Of a stretch of 55,000 nucleotides of DNA, positions 1 to 14,539 are shown piece after piece. Made by a program: the position numbers and the translations under genes. The DNA is from Chrysomallon squamiferum (taxonomy: Eukaryota; Mollusca; Gastropoda; Neomphalida; Peltospiridae). Below the pieces are notes generated by a model. The model was not told the origin of the DNA and did no database searches. It saw only the letters and a program-made list of their open reading frames with translations. How positions within the stretch are numbered: the stretch's first letter is position 1; every line of letters starts with the position of its first letter. The stretch covers positions 4,878,867-4,933,866 of the forward strand of contig CM022666.1 in the NCBI GenBank assembly GCA_012295275.1, read 5' to 3'.

Positions 1-369
1 ATTTACTGTTTAATTAATATCTATAATCTATTAAATCATTTATGTCCAAACTGCCGTTTTATTTCTCCTTATTTCACCCATTTTTTATGTCAAATTTCAT
101 CAGCGAGAAAGTAACCACTGCTTTTAACCTTAATTCTATGTAAATTAGTCTCCCGCTTAACGATACCTCACTTAACTATCGGAAATTTGGAACCAAATAG
201 ATCTTTAATGTGACGTATTATTGTAGTATGGATATCGCTTATCGTATAAAGTACGGATATATAACAAATATCGAAATAATCTATGTATCGAATGTAGTGA
301 ATGTAAACAATAAAAAAAGAAGGTGTTCATCTAAAAGTATTCTCACCCTATACCTATTTCACCCTAAAA

Positions 370-470
370 CTTGTTTTTTCTTTTGTTGCATTTAATGTAT
401 TTATAAAACTGATGAGTATCAAGTTTAGTATTTCATTTTCCTTTAGATACAGTCTGTGTCAAACAAGTTT
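370..470 (-). pseudogene. TNF copy F: anchor-exon remnant
   Basis: Bases 411-430 match the anchor exon of the TNF copies (the antisense string gatgagtatcaagtttagta). They are followed by the same internal-deletion junction and cctttagata continuation found near 26845. No open frame remains. Bases 1-370 show only AT-rich sequence, with a stretch near 150-195 that resembles 26475-26510. Confidence 0.5.
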
Positions 471-689
471 AAAATGTTATTAATACCAAGATAAAGACAC
501 ACACATAAATAACATTATTTCAAAAAATAAAAGTAAAATAATAAATAAAACCACACACATACACACAAACACACACACACATAAACACAAACACACACAC
601 ACACACACACACACATAAACACACACACAGAAAAGCGCGCAACAGATACTACACAAACAACAGAATCTTTTTTCAAACAATTAAAATAA

Positions 690-2578
<1,889 letters not shown>

Positions 2579-3083
2579 ACCGACCCCTGGACTACTGCGT
2601 CACTTCTGTTCAGGTGTTCGGTAAGTGATATTAACCTATATAGTACTGTCACGTGACTGGAATTCTACTTATTCAAGTAACTGGGTAAAAATAATTAAGT
2701 TAGGTAAACGTGAATTGTGGTACATCTACAAAGTCATTTTATACACATGTACACACTATTATGTATATTTAGTTAATATTCGCAGTTTATTACCTTACTG
2801 CATGACCTTTATTCAGAGCAAAGACCAGCTGGAAAAAAAATTCTTCAACAAACAAAAAAACAATGCAATACAAACAAGTCACATACTATTAGACTTTACA
2901 TGAACACACACACACAAGTACACACACACACATACACAAACACAGACACACGTACACACCGTGACCTAGTTTAAGAAAGAACAAGAAAAACAAGAAAAAC
3001 AAACAAAAAGTTCAAACCAAACAACAATAAGAAAGAAACAACATGAAGAAAGAAAGAACAACAAACAAAAAAATACAAATAAG

Positions 3084-3214
<131 letters not shown>

Positions 3215-3374
3215 GATGTATTTTAAGAATATTGCTTTGTTCAGTTTGTCCTGAGTTGTTTTTATGATAGAAACTAGACTACGTCAAGTACATGTGATGT
3301 ACGTGCATGAACAGAAAAAAGAAATAAAAGCGTATATTAACCAAGTAATTTATTATTTTGTATTTAATGACTTT

Positions 3375-3617
3375 TCAATCGTCTAGCTCTAAATAAATGA
3401 TAGAAAATTGTGTCAGTTGTTCAGCGTGTTTATACATACTAGAGGTAGCAGTAACTGAGTCATTGAAACAAGTTGTGAACGTTGAGAAATACGATATCGG
3501 GGCAATAGCAAGATAGGTATACATTTCCCAGCCTGTGATGTCATTGTAGGTCGTAAATACGAGGGCCGTGCATTTTGTATTACCCGCCCCGCTTAGCAAA
3601 CAGCTATTTATCAACAT
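3375..3617 (-). CDS. Small ORF in repeat R1b, copy 1
   Basis: ATG near 3617 (MLINSCLLSGAG) opens 80 codons through FTTYNDITGWEMYTYLAIAP and FTTCFNDSVTATSSMYKHAE. The same ORF is kept at 40905-41246 (extended past the stop) and broken by one inserted base at 33535-33779. Copies 1 and 3 differ by about ten substitutions, mostly replacements. It is likely repeat sequence, but the retained frame deserves a record. Confidence 0.2.
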   Translation of the reverse strand: MLINSCLLSGAGNTKCTALVFTTYNDITGWEMYTYLAIAPISYFSTFTTCFNDSVTATSSMYKHAEQLTQFSIIYLELDD

Positions 3618-4497
3618 TGCTCGGATTATGATATATGTGTATGTGTGTGTGTGTGTGTGTCTGTGTGTGTGTGTGCACGTAAGTAGGTGTATCTATATAA
3701 GTATGTGATATGTACATTGTTATATAACAGCAATATTTAACATACTGTCTATAAAGTATACAAATTTTTGCTTTACAAAATAAAAATTTAAATGATGTCA
3801 CTGACTGGAGTAGAACTGAAAAGTGAGTTGAAAAATGCTCTTATTAATTTTACTTGATATTAAAGAAAGAAAAAAAAAGAAAAAAAGAAAGCAAGAAAAT
3901 CACAAATTCAGAACAAGACATTTGTGTTTCTTTTAAAGTAATAAAAATAATGAACAGATGACCAGAGGTATCATTGTAGTCTTTATTTAACAACAATGTC
4001 AACATCAAATAATAATAATGATGATGATGAAGATGATGATGATAAATTTAATAGCAGTAGTAGCAGCAACAGCAGCACTAATTTCAATAGTAGTAAGAAT
4101 AATACTAATAGTGTTGATTAGTAGCAGTAGTAGTAATGATGATGATGATAGTGATAATAAAATTAATGATGATGATGATAGTGATAATAAAATTAATGAT
4201 GATGATGATAGTGATAATAAAATTATTAATAATAATAATATTTATGTTTCTGAAATGCTTCTAAAAAGAAAATGCTTCAAATAGATTGTTTATTATGCAA
4301 ACTTAAAATGAAATTTTAAATATAACATATATATATAAACATTTATTACTTTCATAATTTCACTGCATGGGTACATACTGTATAAAGAACACTTAACTAG
4401 TATTACTCATTATAAACCAATCAGTGAACATTTAACTTTCATCAGTCACTTTATATTGAAAATAAATATGTAAATATTTATTCACTGAATACAGCAC

Positions 4498-4980
4498 ACA
4501 TGCATTTTACATAGAACATCCCTAGAATACATTCAGTGTTTTTTGCAGAACATCCACTGTACAGATTTACTGAACACAGACCATCTGTAGTACATACATT
4601 ACATATTCACTGTACAAAGAAAAGCCATTATGCATGGAGTATTCATTATCATTTAACATTAATTATATTTATAGCATCCACAGATGTACATGTTTAGGAT
4701 ATCAACTGCTCAAAAACATCTTTTACATACAACATATACAGCAGAACATCCATTGTGTACAGAACATCTACCATACAAGAACATTCACTGTACACTGAAC
4801 ATCTACTGTACTTAAGCATCAATGTACAGTGTATACAGAACATCTGTACAAGATCACCTTTTAACACAGGACACAGACTGTAGAACAACCACTGTATAAA
4901 GAACATCCACTGCAGAAGAACACATATTGTACATAGAATATCAACTGTACTAGAGCATCCACTGTACAAGAATATCCAGT
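4498..4980. repeat. 16-18 bp minisatellite (gaacatccactgtac)
   Basis: Many diverged units built on agaacatccactgtacaa, with an 18-bp spacing in the cleanest parts. Because 18 is a multiple of three, spurious long ORFs appear on both strands. Confidence 0.8.
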
Positions 4981-5094
4981 AAAAAAAAAAAATTCTGAAT
5001 AATGATGATGACAGTGAAAATTTGAATGATGATGTAGGATGATGACCGTGACAACCTTTGTTCTTACTTATGAGAATGTAATATTTTTAGGTTT

Positions 5095-5225
5095 TAAATT
5101 AATTTCTTTTCATGCATCTTTCATTGTCTGATCCTCGCTGGTTTAAGAAAGTATTCTTAGCCTGACAAAAACCAGATCTGTTAAAAGATGAAAAGAGAGA
5201 AAGTAGAAAAAAAAAAAATTAATTT
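5095..5225 (+). repeat. R3 block, copy 1
   Basis: Segment ttcattgtctgatcctcgct, attcttagcctgacaaaa, ccagatctgttaaaagatga. Seven copies: here, 8265-8330, 15000-15150, 35280-35420, 35825-35960, 42700-42850 and 49210-49280. Confidence 0.75.
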
Positions 5226-5339
5226 CATGGAGTAAGTTTAGTTCATATAATATGAAAGAAATAATTATTTGTATATTTGTTCTGCATGAGAAACAAGTCG
5301 ACTGTTGATCATTTCAGCTTGGAGGTTTATGAATCTGTT

Positions 5340-6280
5340 CTGAAATAAAAATATATATATATTCAAATACACTGTATATTATACATCACAGTATGTCAGT
5401 TTTATAATATCATGTACTGAATACATTGTATTTGCTATAGTGAATCTTTAATAGTATGTCCTTTGATTTGTAAATTACAGGATACATGCTGTATTATAAA
5501 GATCTTTAAGGTTGCCGTACTGGAATAATAATGTATCATTTGGTACATAATTTACATAGTATCTACTGCACTCTATTCATCTTTAATACTGTATTCCTGG
5601 ATATATGATATGTACTTTATTAATCTTTAATACTATATATCTGGATATATAAATTACATGGTATGTACTGCACTCTATTAGTCTTTAATACTGCATCTCT
5701 GAATATATGTGTTACATAGTATGTACTGCACTCTATTAATATTTCAGTCTATGAATCCAATGTGAAATTTAAAAAAAAAAATATTTTCAGATACATTGTA
5801 TATTCTACATCACAGTATTTCAGTTTTATAATATCATACACTGAATATATGATATTTGTTATGCTGAATCTTTAGTATTATATCCTTTGATTTATAAATT
5901 ACATGATATGTAATGTAATAATTTTGTATATTACATCCTTGGATATACACATTAATGTATTCATTTATACTCTACACCACAGGACCTCATTTGTTTATAA
6001 AATGATACACAGAATACATATTATTTGCAATACTGAATCTGTAATATTATATCTTTGAATATATAAATTACATGGTATGTACTGCACTCTATTAATCTTT
6101 AATACTGGATACATAAATTACATATCAGTTACAACAGCATATCTTTAGACGTATAGATTACATGGTATGTACTGTACTTAATTATATAATATTTAATACT
6201 ATATCCCTGTACATATAAACTACATGATATATAATGTACTGGAATAATACTGTATTCTGGATGTTTAAAATATATTATTC
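5340..6280. repeat. 58-bp minisatellite
   Basis: Diverged units on ggatatataaattacatgg, tatgtactgcactctatt, aatctttaatactg. No ORF of note. It also holds longer higher-order units beginning tctatgaatcc (5330, 5750). Confidence 0.75.
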
Positions 6281-6406
6281 TGCAATTTTTGTCTTATTTC
6301 CAGTTAAATATGGATTTAAAAAAAAAAATCATCTAAAAACGAAGTATGACAATTTATTTTTTAAATTATTTAAAAATAAATAAATAAACTCACAGATAGC
6401 ACTTAC

Positions 6407-7066
6407 CATATCGTAATGGAGACCCAGTCTTTTGAAACTTTGCTTCGTTAGTACAACCTCTGACACGTGTACACTTCCATAAACAACGAGACACACAACT
6501 ACAGTGACAACAGCATTTGGTATAAAAAGTGTTTGAACTACCTGGATGAAAACTGAAACTGAAACAAAATATTAACTGCGAAAAAAGTTCAACAACCATG
6601 ATACAATAACAATAGTTATAAATAACAACAACAATAACAATAATAGTAATAATAGTGATATTACATTAACAACAATAGCAACAACAAGCATTTCTAGAGA
6701 AAAAGGTCATTGAGTAGGAAAGAGTTGTCTTCCTTAGCATTCTCTGATATATATATATATATAAATACACGGAGACAGGTAAACGTAATACTGAACTGAA
6801 TACACAATTTCTTAACACGTAGTCGAATATTTTCAAACAGAGATTTAGGTTTTTCAGTTTTCTCTCTAAATCATCATCACCTTCATCATCAGCTGTCAAG
6901 ATAATTCGTAGTTTGTATTATAAAAATACTGGATGACTAATAGTGTATGTAAATAAACAATAACAACAACTATAATACTAGTACTGCTACTACTACTACA
7001 ACTACTACTAGTAATAATAATAATTAATAATTAATAATAACAATAACAACAATAATAATAATAATA

Positions 7067-7105
<39 letters not shown>

Positions 7106-7534
7106 TTAAAATAATAATAATAAATAATAATAATAACAATAATAATAATAATAGCAGTATTAGTAGTGGTAGTACTAGTAGTTGGTTTTGTTGCAATAAT
7201 AGTGGTAGTATCTGTAATAATAATAATTAGAAAATTAATAGTAGTAGTACTAGAAGTAATAGTAATAATAGTAGTGGCGCTAGTCATAATAACAACAGTA
7301 GTAGTAATAGTAATAGCAGTAGTAGTGTAACAGTAGAAATAGTAGTAATAGTATTAGAACTTGTTTTAGTAATAACAGTATTTGCAGTAATAATGAGAAT
7401 GATCAAATTACGTATTAAAATAACTGATATAAAAATTAATTTAACAATATAACAAATAAAACCTAACTAATTTTATTTAAATGTTAACCTGGTATTATTA
7501 GTAGTACTTTGTAAATATTGTTGTTGTTGTTGTT

Positions 7535-7578
<44 letters not shown>

Positions 7579-7973
7579 TATTATTATTATTATTATTATT
7601 ATTAAAAAATTAATTTACATATCTTTGACCTACTAATCATACATAATTAATGTGTTACAGCTTCTATAAACATTTAAATACCTTTAATTAATTACTAATA
7701 ATAATATGCACTGAAGTGTCCATAAACAAATAATTAATTACCTGTTTCCTTATAATCCACATACTCAGGTACCCGTACAGGAGAAGCTTAGCGAACGAGA
7801 TTGTCTTGGCCATCCGATGAGCAAACAACAAAATATCAACCACAACCATCAAACCGAATATCACACAGAACCCTGTCATTGAATTTCCCTTCACTCCGCT
7901 TTGACGTTTTCGCTGTTTCGCAGCATGGATTATCTCCCCTTGATTTGACTTGAAGAGAGGTGAGAACAAGTGA
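6407..7973 (-). pseudogene. Family X membrane protein, copy X1 (broken)
   Basis: Three exon-like blocks on the minus strand. Exon a, 7973-7742 (232 bp), encodes KSNQGEIIHAAKQRKR, then a hydrophobic FCVIFGLMVVVDILLF and LLLYGYLSMWIIRKQ, then GTAATT. Exon b, 6892-6796, matches 47811-47711 but has a net 4-bp deletion. Exon c, 6541-6407 (135 bp, 45 codons), is open with VVQTLFIPNAVVTVVVCLVV and ends at GTAAGT. Lesions: the acceptor of exon a reads CAA instead of CAG, exon b is frameshifted, and its donor reads TTCAGT in place of GTGAGT. I do not recognise the family. It is a predicted multi-pass membrane protein with an acidic segment in exon b. It lies upstream of nothing obvious and downstream of TNF A in the shared duplicated segment. 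Confidence 0.6.
7015..7155. repeat. (TAA)n-rich microsatellite
   Basis: Interrupted AAT/TAA run between X1 exons a and b; continues as TAG-rich sequence to 7390. Counterpart at 47990-48085. ATC and ATT runs follow at 7535-7602 and 48470-48548. Confidence 0.9.
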
Positions 7974-8371
7974 TTGTGAAAGACAATATTTAGTTTTCAA
8001 AAGTTTTGTTACGACACAACTAAATTCCTGATATAACAAATAGATTAGGGAAACAAATCTCTGTACACATACGAACATAATATTTCTGAGAATTAGATGT
8101 ATTTGTGAATATAAAACAATTGATATCAAATAAAAATTTGTTTTATGTCTGTGTGCAAAAATTGATGAAGGTGTGCCAATTGTGATCCCAACCCCCACCG
8201 ATTCATTTCATGATATGACGTGAAGAAAAGATCAGGCTTTAAATGTTGTTTTTGTCTTGTTTTTCTTCAAAAATTATTCTTAGCCTGACGAAACAGATCT
8301 GTTAAAGGATGAAAATAAAGTAAAAAAAAAAAAACATTAAAAAAATAAAATAATAATTTTATAGAATAAGT

Positions 8372-8374
<3 letters not shown>

Positions 8375-8460
<86 letters not shown>

Positions 8461-8469
8461 CATACATAA

Positions 8470-8512
<43 letters not shown>
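8375..8512. repeat. (AT)n and (ATAC)n compound microsatellite
   Basis: AT run 8375-8431, TACA units to about 8455, AT run to 8512. Confidence 0.95.
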
Positions 8513-8519
<7 letters not shown>

Positions 8520-8994
8520 TTATAAAAATAAATACATCAACATAAAAATATCAACATTGTTTATACAACACAAAACTAACAAAAATGAATTAAATCGAAG
8601 TAAACTTTATTAGAAAAATACAAATACAAATATAAACTCATATTTGATTTTTATTATTATACCTGTTTCAAAAATAAAATGTTACTTCAGAGACAAAAGC
8701 TGATGCAAACCCCTAAAAAAGCAGCGACAATAAATTATTTTATAAATAAAATAAACTGACAAAGCAAAATCTATTGCGTTCCGGTTCATAACTAATTTAA
8801 ATTTATTGCAGAGGCATCGAAAAACTTGTTGACAGTTGGAAAGACGTGGTAAATAAAAACAGGGAATACATTATTGATTAAATTACATCTTGTTATCAGT
8901 TAAGCTCAAATTTTCTTCTATATAATTTAATTTAACCACAATGACTTATTACTCAATATTTATTGTTAGAAAAATAAATAAATAATCTTAAGAA

Positions 8995-9042
<48 letters not shown>

Positions 9043-9388
9043 TTTAAAAATATAGTGTTATTATTGCATCCGTTCTATTGCAAATGGCGTTCTTAACCTA
9101 GTTGTTCTGTCGTTAAGAACTCGACTAGCATTTCATTTTCTTTTTTGAAAGTAAAGATATATATTTATAGCAATAATAATGCATTCATAAGAATAACAAC
9201 AGTCTGTAATTAATATTGTGAAACTGAATTTATAATAGTAATAACAGTCTATTGTAATACTGTAATATTGCTTTGATAATAATAATAGCAGTCTATTAGT
9301 AATACTGGAATATTGCATTAGCATTAATACGTTTTTATTCAAAATACTGGCAAGAATTAAATTGGAGTTTTAAATAATAAAAGTGTGT

Positions 9389-9432
<44 letters not shown>

Positions 9433-9528
9433 CATGATAATAAGTAAAGTATTAAAGTAACAGTAATAACAAAACTAAATTACAATAATTCAAAACAATA
9501 GTATCACAGCCATTTTCTTTTCTTTTTC

Positions 9529-9632
<104 letters not shown>

Positions 9633-9804
9633 CCTCCACTGAAGACTATAAAGGAAGATGAAAGAATGTCTAATATAAACGTTTCATGGTAAAGTTAGAA
9701 TAAAATAGTAGTTTGATGTATTCATGTCACTGACTACTGTCTTTCTATCACAGCACAAACAAATTACATATCAACAGTTATAATTGATGCCTCTCGAAAC
9801 AGTT

Positions 9805-10767
9805 TTACAGCATATACAGGCCAAAGTAGGTGGTCTCAGGATCTCTCAAAATTCTGTTCACAAGTGATGTTCTCACCACTACAATGTCATTGGCTTTCAG
9901 GTAGTAAACAGCTCCAATGTAGGAAGGAACAAAACCTTCCTGATGTCCTCGTACTTTGCATGTTGTTTGAGGATTTCTGTAGAGGACTTCATAATCTGGA
10001 TATATTTCAATTGAGTGATACGGCCTATAGTATTCAAGCTCTGTGAATTGGTTGTGATGGAATAAAACGCTGCTGTATACGAAGTAGTAAGCAGCTTCTT
10101 TGACTTGAATCCCGTCAGCGACAACAGCAGCAGCTCCTTTTACAAACGATCTTTTACCAGACGACGTCCATTTGATAATAGGCTTCGGTGTTTCTGAAAA
10201 GTTTGTAAGAATAAACGATTTTTAAATAATATTTTTATTTTGAATTGTCTATAACTACTACAAACTCCTGCTTTTAATTACTTGACTATCATCACTGATA
10301 TTATCATTACTAAGATGTTAATACTATTGTTATAAGAATTACTACTAATATTTCCTAACCACTACTGATAACTAAGTGATAACTACTACGACTACTTTTG
10401 CCAGACCATCTTTTTAAGATACTACTACTATTACTTCTATTTTACTACTACTACATTTATTATCAAATCATATCGTTTAACTGAGTACTACTACTCTACT
10501 ACGACTGCTACTACTACTTCTACTATTACTACCACTACTACTACTACTCTACTAATACTACTACTACTAGTACTAGTACTCTACTACTACTACTACTACT
10601 ATTACTAGTACTAATATTTGTTATCTTACTTTTGTCATATGTTACGTTCACTTCCATTTGTAGATGAGCTGATGTCTTCACATTGTTTTTATTATTCAGT
10701 TTGTAAGCGACCTCTCTGATCTGCTTAAGTTTTTGTTCTGAAATATATAATTATATATACAGACACT

Positions 10768-10823
<56 letters not shown>

Positions 10824-10934
10824 CACATTGATACATGTATAAATACACAGACTCGTACACATATTTATATTACCTAAATTCAGAAGATCAGCGACATCTC
10901 TGACCTGTTTCTGTTCTGAAAGGTTTCTGTTCTG

Positions 10935-10973
<39 letters not shown>

Positions 10974-11910
10974 TTGATACATGTAAAAATACATAGACTT
11001 GTACACATTTTTATATTACCTAAATTCAGAAGATCAGCGACATCTCTAATATGCTTAAATTGCTTTTCTGAAACACACACATACACAGACAAACATATGC
11101 ATGCGTACATAAAACTGTACACACACACATACATACATACAAATACATCATTATAAAAGCTTTTGTAGATATTTAAGTATGTGTGTTTGTGTTAACTTAC
11201 CACTTTTCTCAGCTTTTGTATGACTTTCACTCAGTTTCTAAAAAGAATATTAATAACCATTTTGAAGCTCTTCCACAATAATCACTTTCAAATTGATAAA
11301 TATTTTTCAGGACGAACAATTTCTCCTTTTCTTAATTCCAATATTATTAAATGTAGTTGAATCTTTTTTTTTTATTTCATTTATAATGAATGAATTTAAC
11401 TTTTTAATATCCTTATATAGAATTTATCTCTATCTTAATTTCATATCTACGTAAAACTTTTTTTCTTTTTGTCTTTCTTTTAATTTTATTTTTAATTTTA
11501 TTTATAATGAACTTAAATTTAATATATTTTTATACAGAACTTGCCTATTTCTAAATTTCATACCCACATTTTATTTTATTTTATTTTTTTAACTTTTTTT
11601 TTTTTTTGTATAAAATGTATTTCTGGAATTTTTCTCAGAACTTATTTACCTTTTTCATAATTTCACTGATCACTGTTTCTCCATCACTGTAACAGCAATA
11701 CGTGGTATTGTTCCTGGTTCTGTTCGTAGATTTGTCATCACAACAGTTTTCTCCTGGTTTGCACGAGATTTTCACACACAGTTCCTTCTCAAACAACAAG
11801 TTGGTTTCTCTGTTCAGAAATTCGTTTAATGTTACAGATGCAATGAAACTGATGAGTATCAAGCTTAGTACCATAAGAGAAACGGCAATGACAGCAAGAA
11901 CTGATTTCAT
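9805..11910 (-). CDS. TNF-superfamily ligand, copy A (six coding exons)
   Basis: Hand-spliced exons on the minus strand are 11910-11650, 11237-11201, 11067-11020, 10915-10874, 10737-10630 and 10193-9805. All have GT..AG borders and the join is 885 nt (294 aa plus stop). Residues 4-26 are hydrophobic after only MKS, so this is a type II signal anchor or a cleaved signal peptide. Residues 45-73 carry six Cys (45, 50, 56, 57, 72, 73) and N-glycosylation sites at N63, N67 and N68. Residues 88-150 form a charged stalk of small exons. The TNF homology domain runs from about residue 151 (TSAHL) through W174, YYFVYSSVLF (201-210) and YIGAVYYL (257-264) to a terminal YFGLYML. These are the A-strand, central-strand and C-terminal signatures of TNF ligands, which act as extracellular trimers on TNF receptors. 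The domain has a single Cys (C244). The first ATG after the acceptor at 11945 is taken as the start. I did not see a clear polyadenylation signal. Confidence 0.82.
10495..10615. repeat. (TAC)n-rich intron, TNF A
   Basis: Interrupted TAC/ACT array in the intron between the 108-bp and 389-bp exons. The same intron in B (20170-20255) and C (51315-51435) has TAC arrays too, so the array predates the copies. Confidence 0.9.
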
Positions 11911-12281
11911 TTTGTGGAACAGCTTTTAATTCCTTTTGAAGTAATCTGTAGAACATGACCAAAAGAAAACAAAATGTTATTAGTAATGAATAATACCAAG
12001 ATAAATACACACATACACTATACACATTTATATATAACATTATTCCAGCAAAAAAAAAAAAAAAAAAAAAATTAACTTGTATAAATAAAAAACATTTTAA
12101 GAATGGTTAAATAAATAAATAAAATAATAACTATTACCAAGACAAATTCACACACAGTATACACTCGTACATATAGCTCTATATAACATTCTTTGAAGAA
12201 AAAACAAAAAAAATAAATAATACTATTTACGTCGATAATGGTCCAGTGTGAGGTCAAAAAAAAAAAAATAATAATAAAAAA

Positions 12282-12312
<31 letters not shown>

Positions 12313-12391
12313 AAAATAAATAAATAAAATGCCAGACTTGATTTATCAATTTTCACGGATGCCTGGTAAACCACTGTATATAAATACTCAC

Positions 12392-12492
12392 CACTGAAAT
12401 CCAATATGACAACACAGCGATGTGTAATGGAGCAGATAATCCTCCTGATGTAAACCTTGGACACGTGATACCACAAAGTTTGTCTCCAATTG
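12392..12492 (-). other. Putative upstream (5' UTR) exon of TNF copy A
   Basis: A 101-bp interval is bounded on the minus strand by an acceptor (pyrimidine tract then CTCTTCAG) and a donor (TTTCAGTG then GTGAGT). It lies upstream of the membrane-anchor exon. One frame is open throughout (QLETNFVVSR ... HIGFQ), but it meets TGA at the junction with the next exon, and the other tested frame stops at TAA a few codons later. I therefore call it untranslated or upstream-ORF sequence. The same exon with both borders recurs at 53069-53169, and a damaged version is near 30004. Confidence 0.5.
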
Positions 12493-13189
12493 CTGAAGAG
12501 TGTAAAGAGGAGAGTTTTTCATACTAAATTATTTATATCACTGGAAAGACGTGGAAATTTAAAAAAATAATAATAATAAAGTTTTTTTTTTTTTTTTTTT
12601 CTCTCAACAAAAATAGGGAAAGTGTGACGGTAGATTGGCAATCAAAGACATAACTTTCTAACAATGAAAACAATGTAAAAAAATTAAAGTGACAGAAAAA
12701 CAGCTTGAGGTAACATAATGTGTCAAAGCGCAATAAACATTCAGTGCCCTGAAGTGGAATAAATATGCAAACAGGTGGTAATATTTTGATCACGTGACTA
12801 ATGAAGGCGATTATGGCTTGTTTGCAGTCTCTACAGCCAAATCATCTTATTTTTTCAAAAACTTAGAAAACAGTTCGCGCTCGATAGATTTTGATGATTT
12901 AATTAAATCACTAAAATGTGTTTTTATTGTGAAAAATTCAAAAACAAACAACAGCACTCGGTGAACTCGGGTAGGGCTTAATAGCGGAAAGTTCGATGTT
13001 CTCGTAAACCAGCGGACATCAGATTTGAGAAGCAGGAAGGAAAATACCTTGACTAAAGTACTGTCAAAGTTTGAATAACACATTTAATCACCTTCGTAGG
13101 TAGATCGTCTGGTTCTTGAAACACTTCTGTAAACATTTTTGCTCCGATCAAAAAAAACAAAAACAGCTGAGGTAATGTTCTCTTTATCC

Positions 13190-14000
13190 GTTCCTAAAAC
13201 CTTAATTAATAATTAAAAGTTGCATAATGTTCATAAATAAACTACGTGCATTTATTGCTGTTTTTTACCTTTGTAGTTGTTGTTATTATTAATATTAACA
13301 TTGCTGTTGTCGTTCAGAGCTCAGGTGGTAAAAAGCACAAAAAATAGCAACAACAAAACAACCAAAAAACAAACAACAACAATAATAAACAAAAACAAAA
13401 CAGTACAAATAAGTCACGTTCTATTCTACGCACGTGAACGCACAGAGAAGAGAGGGGCCAGTCAGCTGTGGTGTTTTTGGACGAGGGTGAAGTTAATGTA
13501 ATAATTGGACTCCAAGTGTTCAGTTGGCTGACCAAGTGTTGCCGATCCCTGAACAGTAGTAGCGTGAATGAAGCAGACAAACAAATGAGATCACACGTTA
13601 GATGAACATCTGACAGACAGCGAGGTCACTGTAGGTCGAGTGAACATGTCGACAGTGCATTTCGAACACACTACGTAGCCTACAAGTCAGTTGTTTATAG
13701 TGAATGAAACAGTTAGTGAAACAAGATATCAATCACATGTTATGTGTACATTGTTCAGCGGCGTCATTGTAGACCGGGACTCAGAGTAAATACATAGACC
13801 GTGCATTTTGTATGAGCTAAGTCACTTAGATATTTATAAACACTGCTCTGGTAGATCTACTTTTAAGAATGTGATATGAATATGGTTATATAACAGCAAT
13901 ATTTAACTTACTGTCTATAAAGTATACAAATTATCCTTCATAATTTAAAAAATTAAATCATGTCACTGATTGGTGAATAAACATCCACTGTACAGATTTA
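13190..14000 (+). repeat. R1 block, copy in left duplication
   Basis: R1 core lacking the GAT tract: it jumps from tcactgattggtgaataaac directly to the 16-18 bp minisatellite. The plus-strand 74-codon ORF at 13277-13501 is retained in the copy at 53963-54187 but not in other R1 blocks, so I treat it as repeat sequence. Confidence 0.7.
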
Positions 14001-14460
14001 CTGAACACAGGCACGCAATAGTAAATACATTACATATTCAGTGTACAAAGAAAAGCCATTATGCACGGAGTATTCGTTATCATTTAACATTAATTATATT
14101 TACAACATCCACAGATGTGCATGTTTAGAATATTAATTGTACAAAAATATCTTTTCACACAGAACAGCTACAGCAGAACATCCATTGTGTACAGAACATC
14201 TACCATACAAGGACATTCACTGTACACTGAACATCTACTGTACTTGAGCATCCAATGTACAGTGTATACAGAACATCTGTACAAGATCATCTTTTTACAC
14301 AGGACACAGACTGAAGAACAACCACTGTATACAGAACAACGCCAACTGTACGTAGAACATTAGAGCATCTACTGCACAAAGAATATCCAGTATACAAGAA
14401 TATCCACTGTACATAGAACATATATTGTACAAGAACATCCATTGTATAATGTGAGTAAAA
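13980..14460. repeat. 16-18 bp minisatellite (gaacatccactgtac)
   Basis: Same family as 4498-4980; counterpart at the window end. Explains the ORFs at 14115-14363 (plus) and 14287-14643 (minus). Confidence 0.8.
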
Positions 14461-14539
14461 CCTAAAATAATAACAAATAAAACATGAAGCGGAGTTCATC
14501 TTTTGTGAATGATGATTTTCATTGATTATTTTGTTAATA

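Noticed and set aside
7836-8198. 120-codon minus-strand frame MGVGITIGTPSS... (also 48783-49145)
   Set aside because: It overlaps exon a of family X in another frame and runs through its acceptor. The hydrophobic frame with matching donor phase is preferred, though both copies keep this frame open.
9864-10046. Plus-strand 60-codon frame opposite the TNF domain (also 19450 and 50688)
   Set aside because: Antisense shadow of the 389-bp exon, whose minus-strand frame carries the domain signature and stop.
11702-11929. Plus-strand 75-codon frame opposite the TNF anchor exon (also 21165 and 52393)
   Set aside because: It is the antisense shadow of the conserved coding exon; its conservation follows from the minus-strand protein.
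12072-12476. 134-codon minus-strand frame over the TNF A upstream exon (also 52764-53141)
   Set aside because: It has no ATG start and crosses a good GTGAGT donor into AAAT repeats; better explained as exon plus intron.
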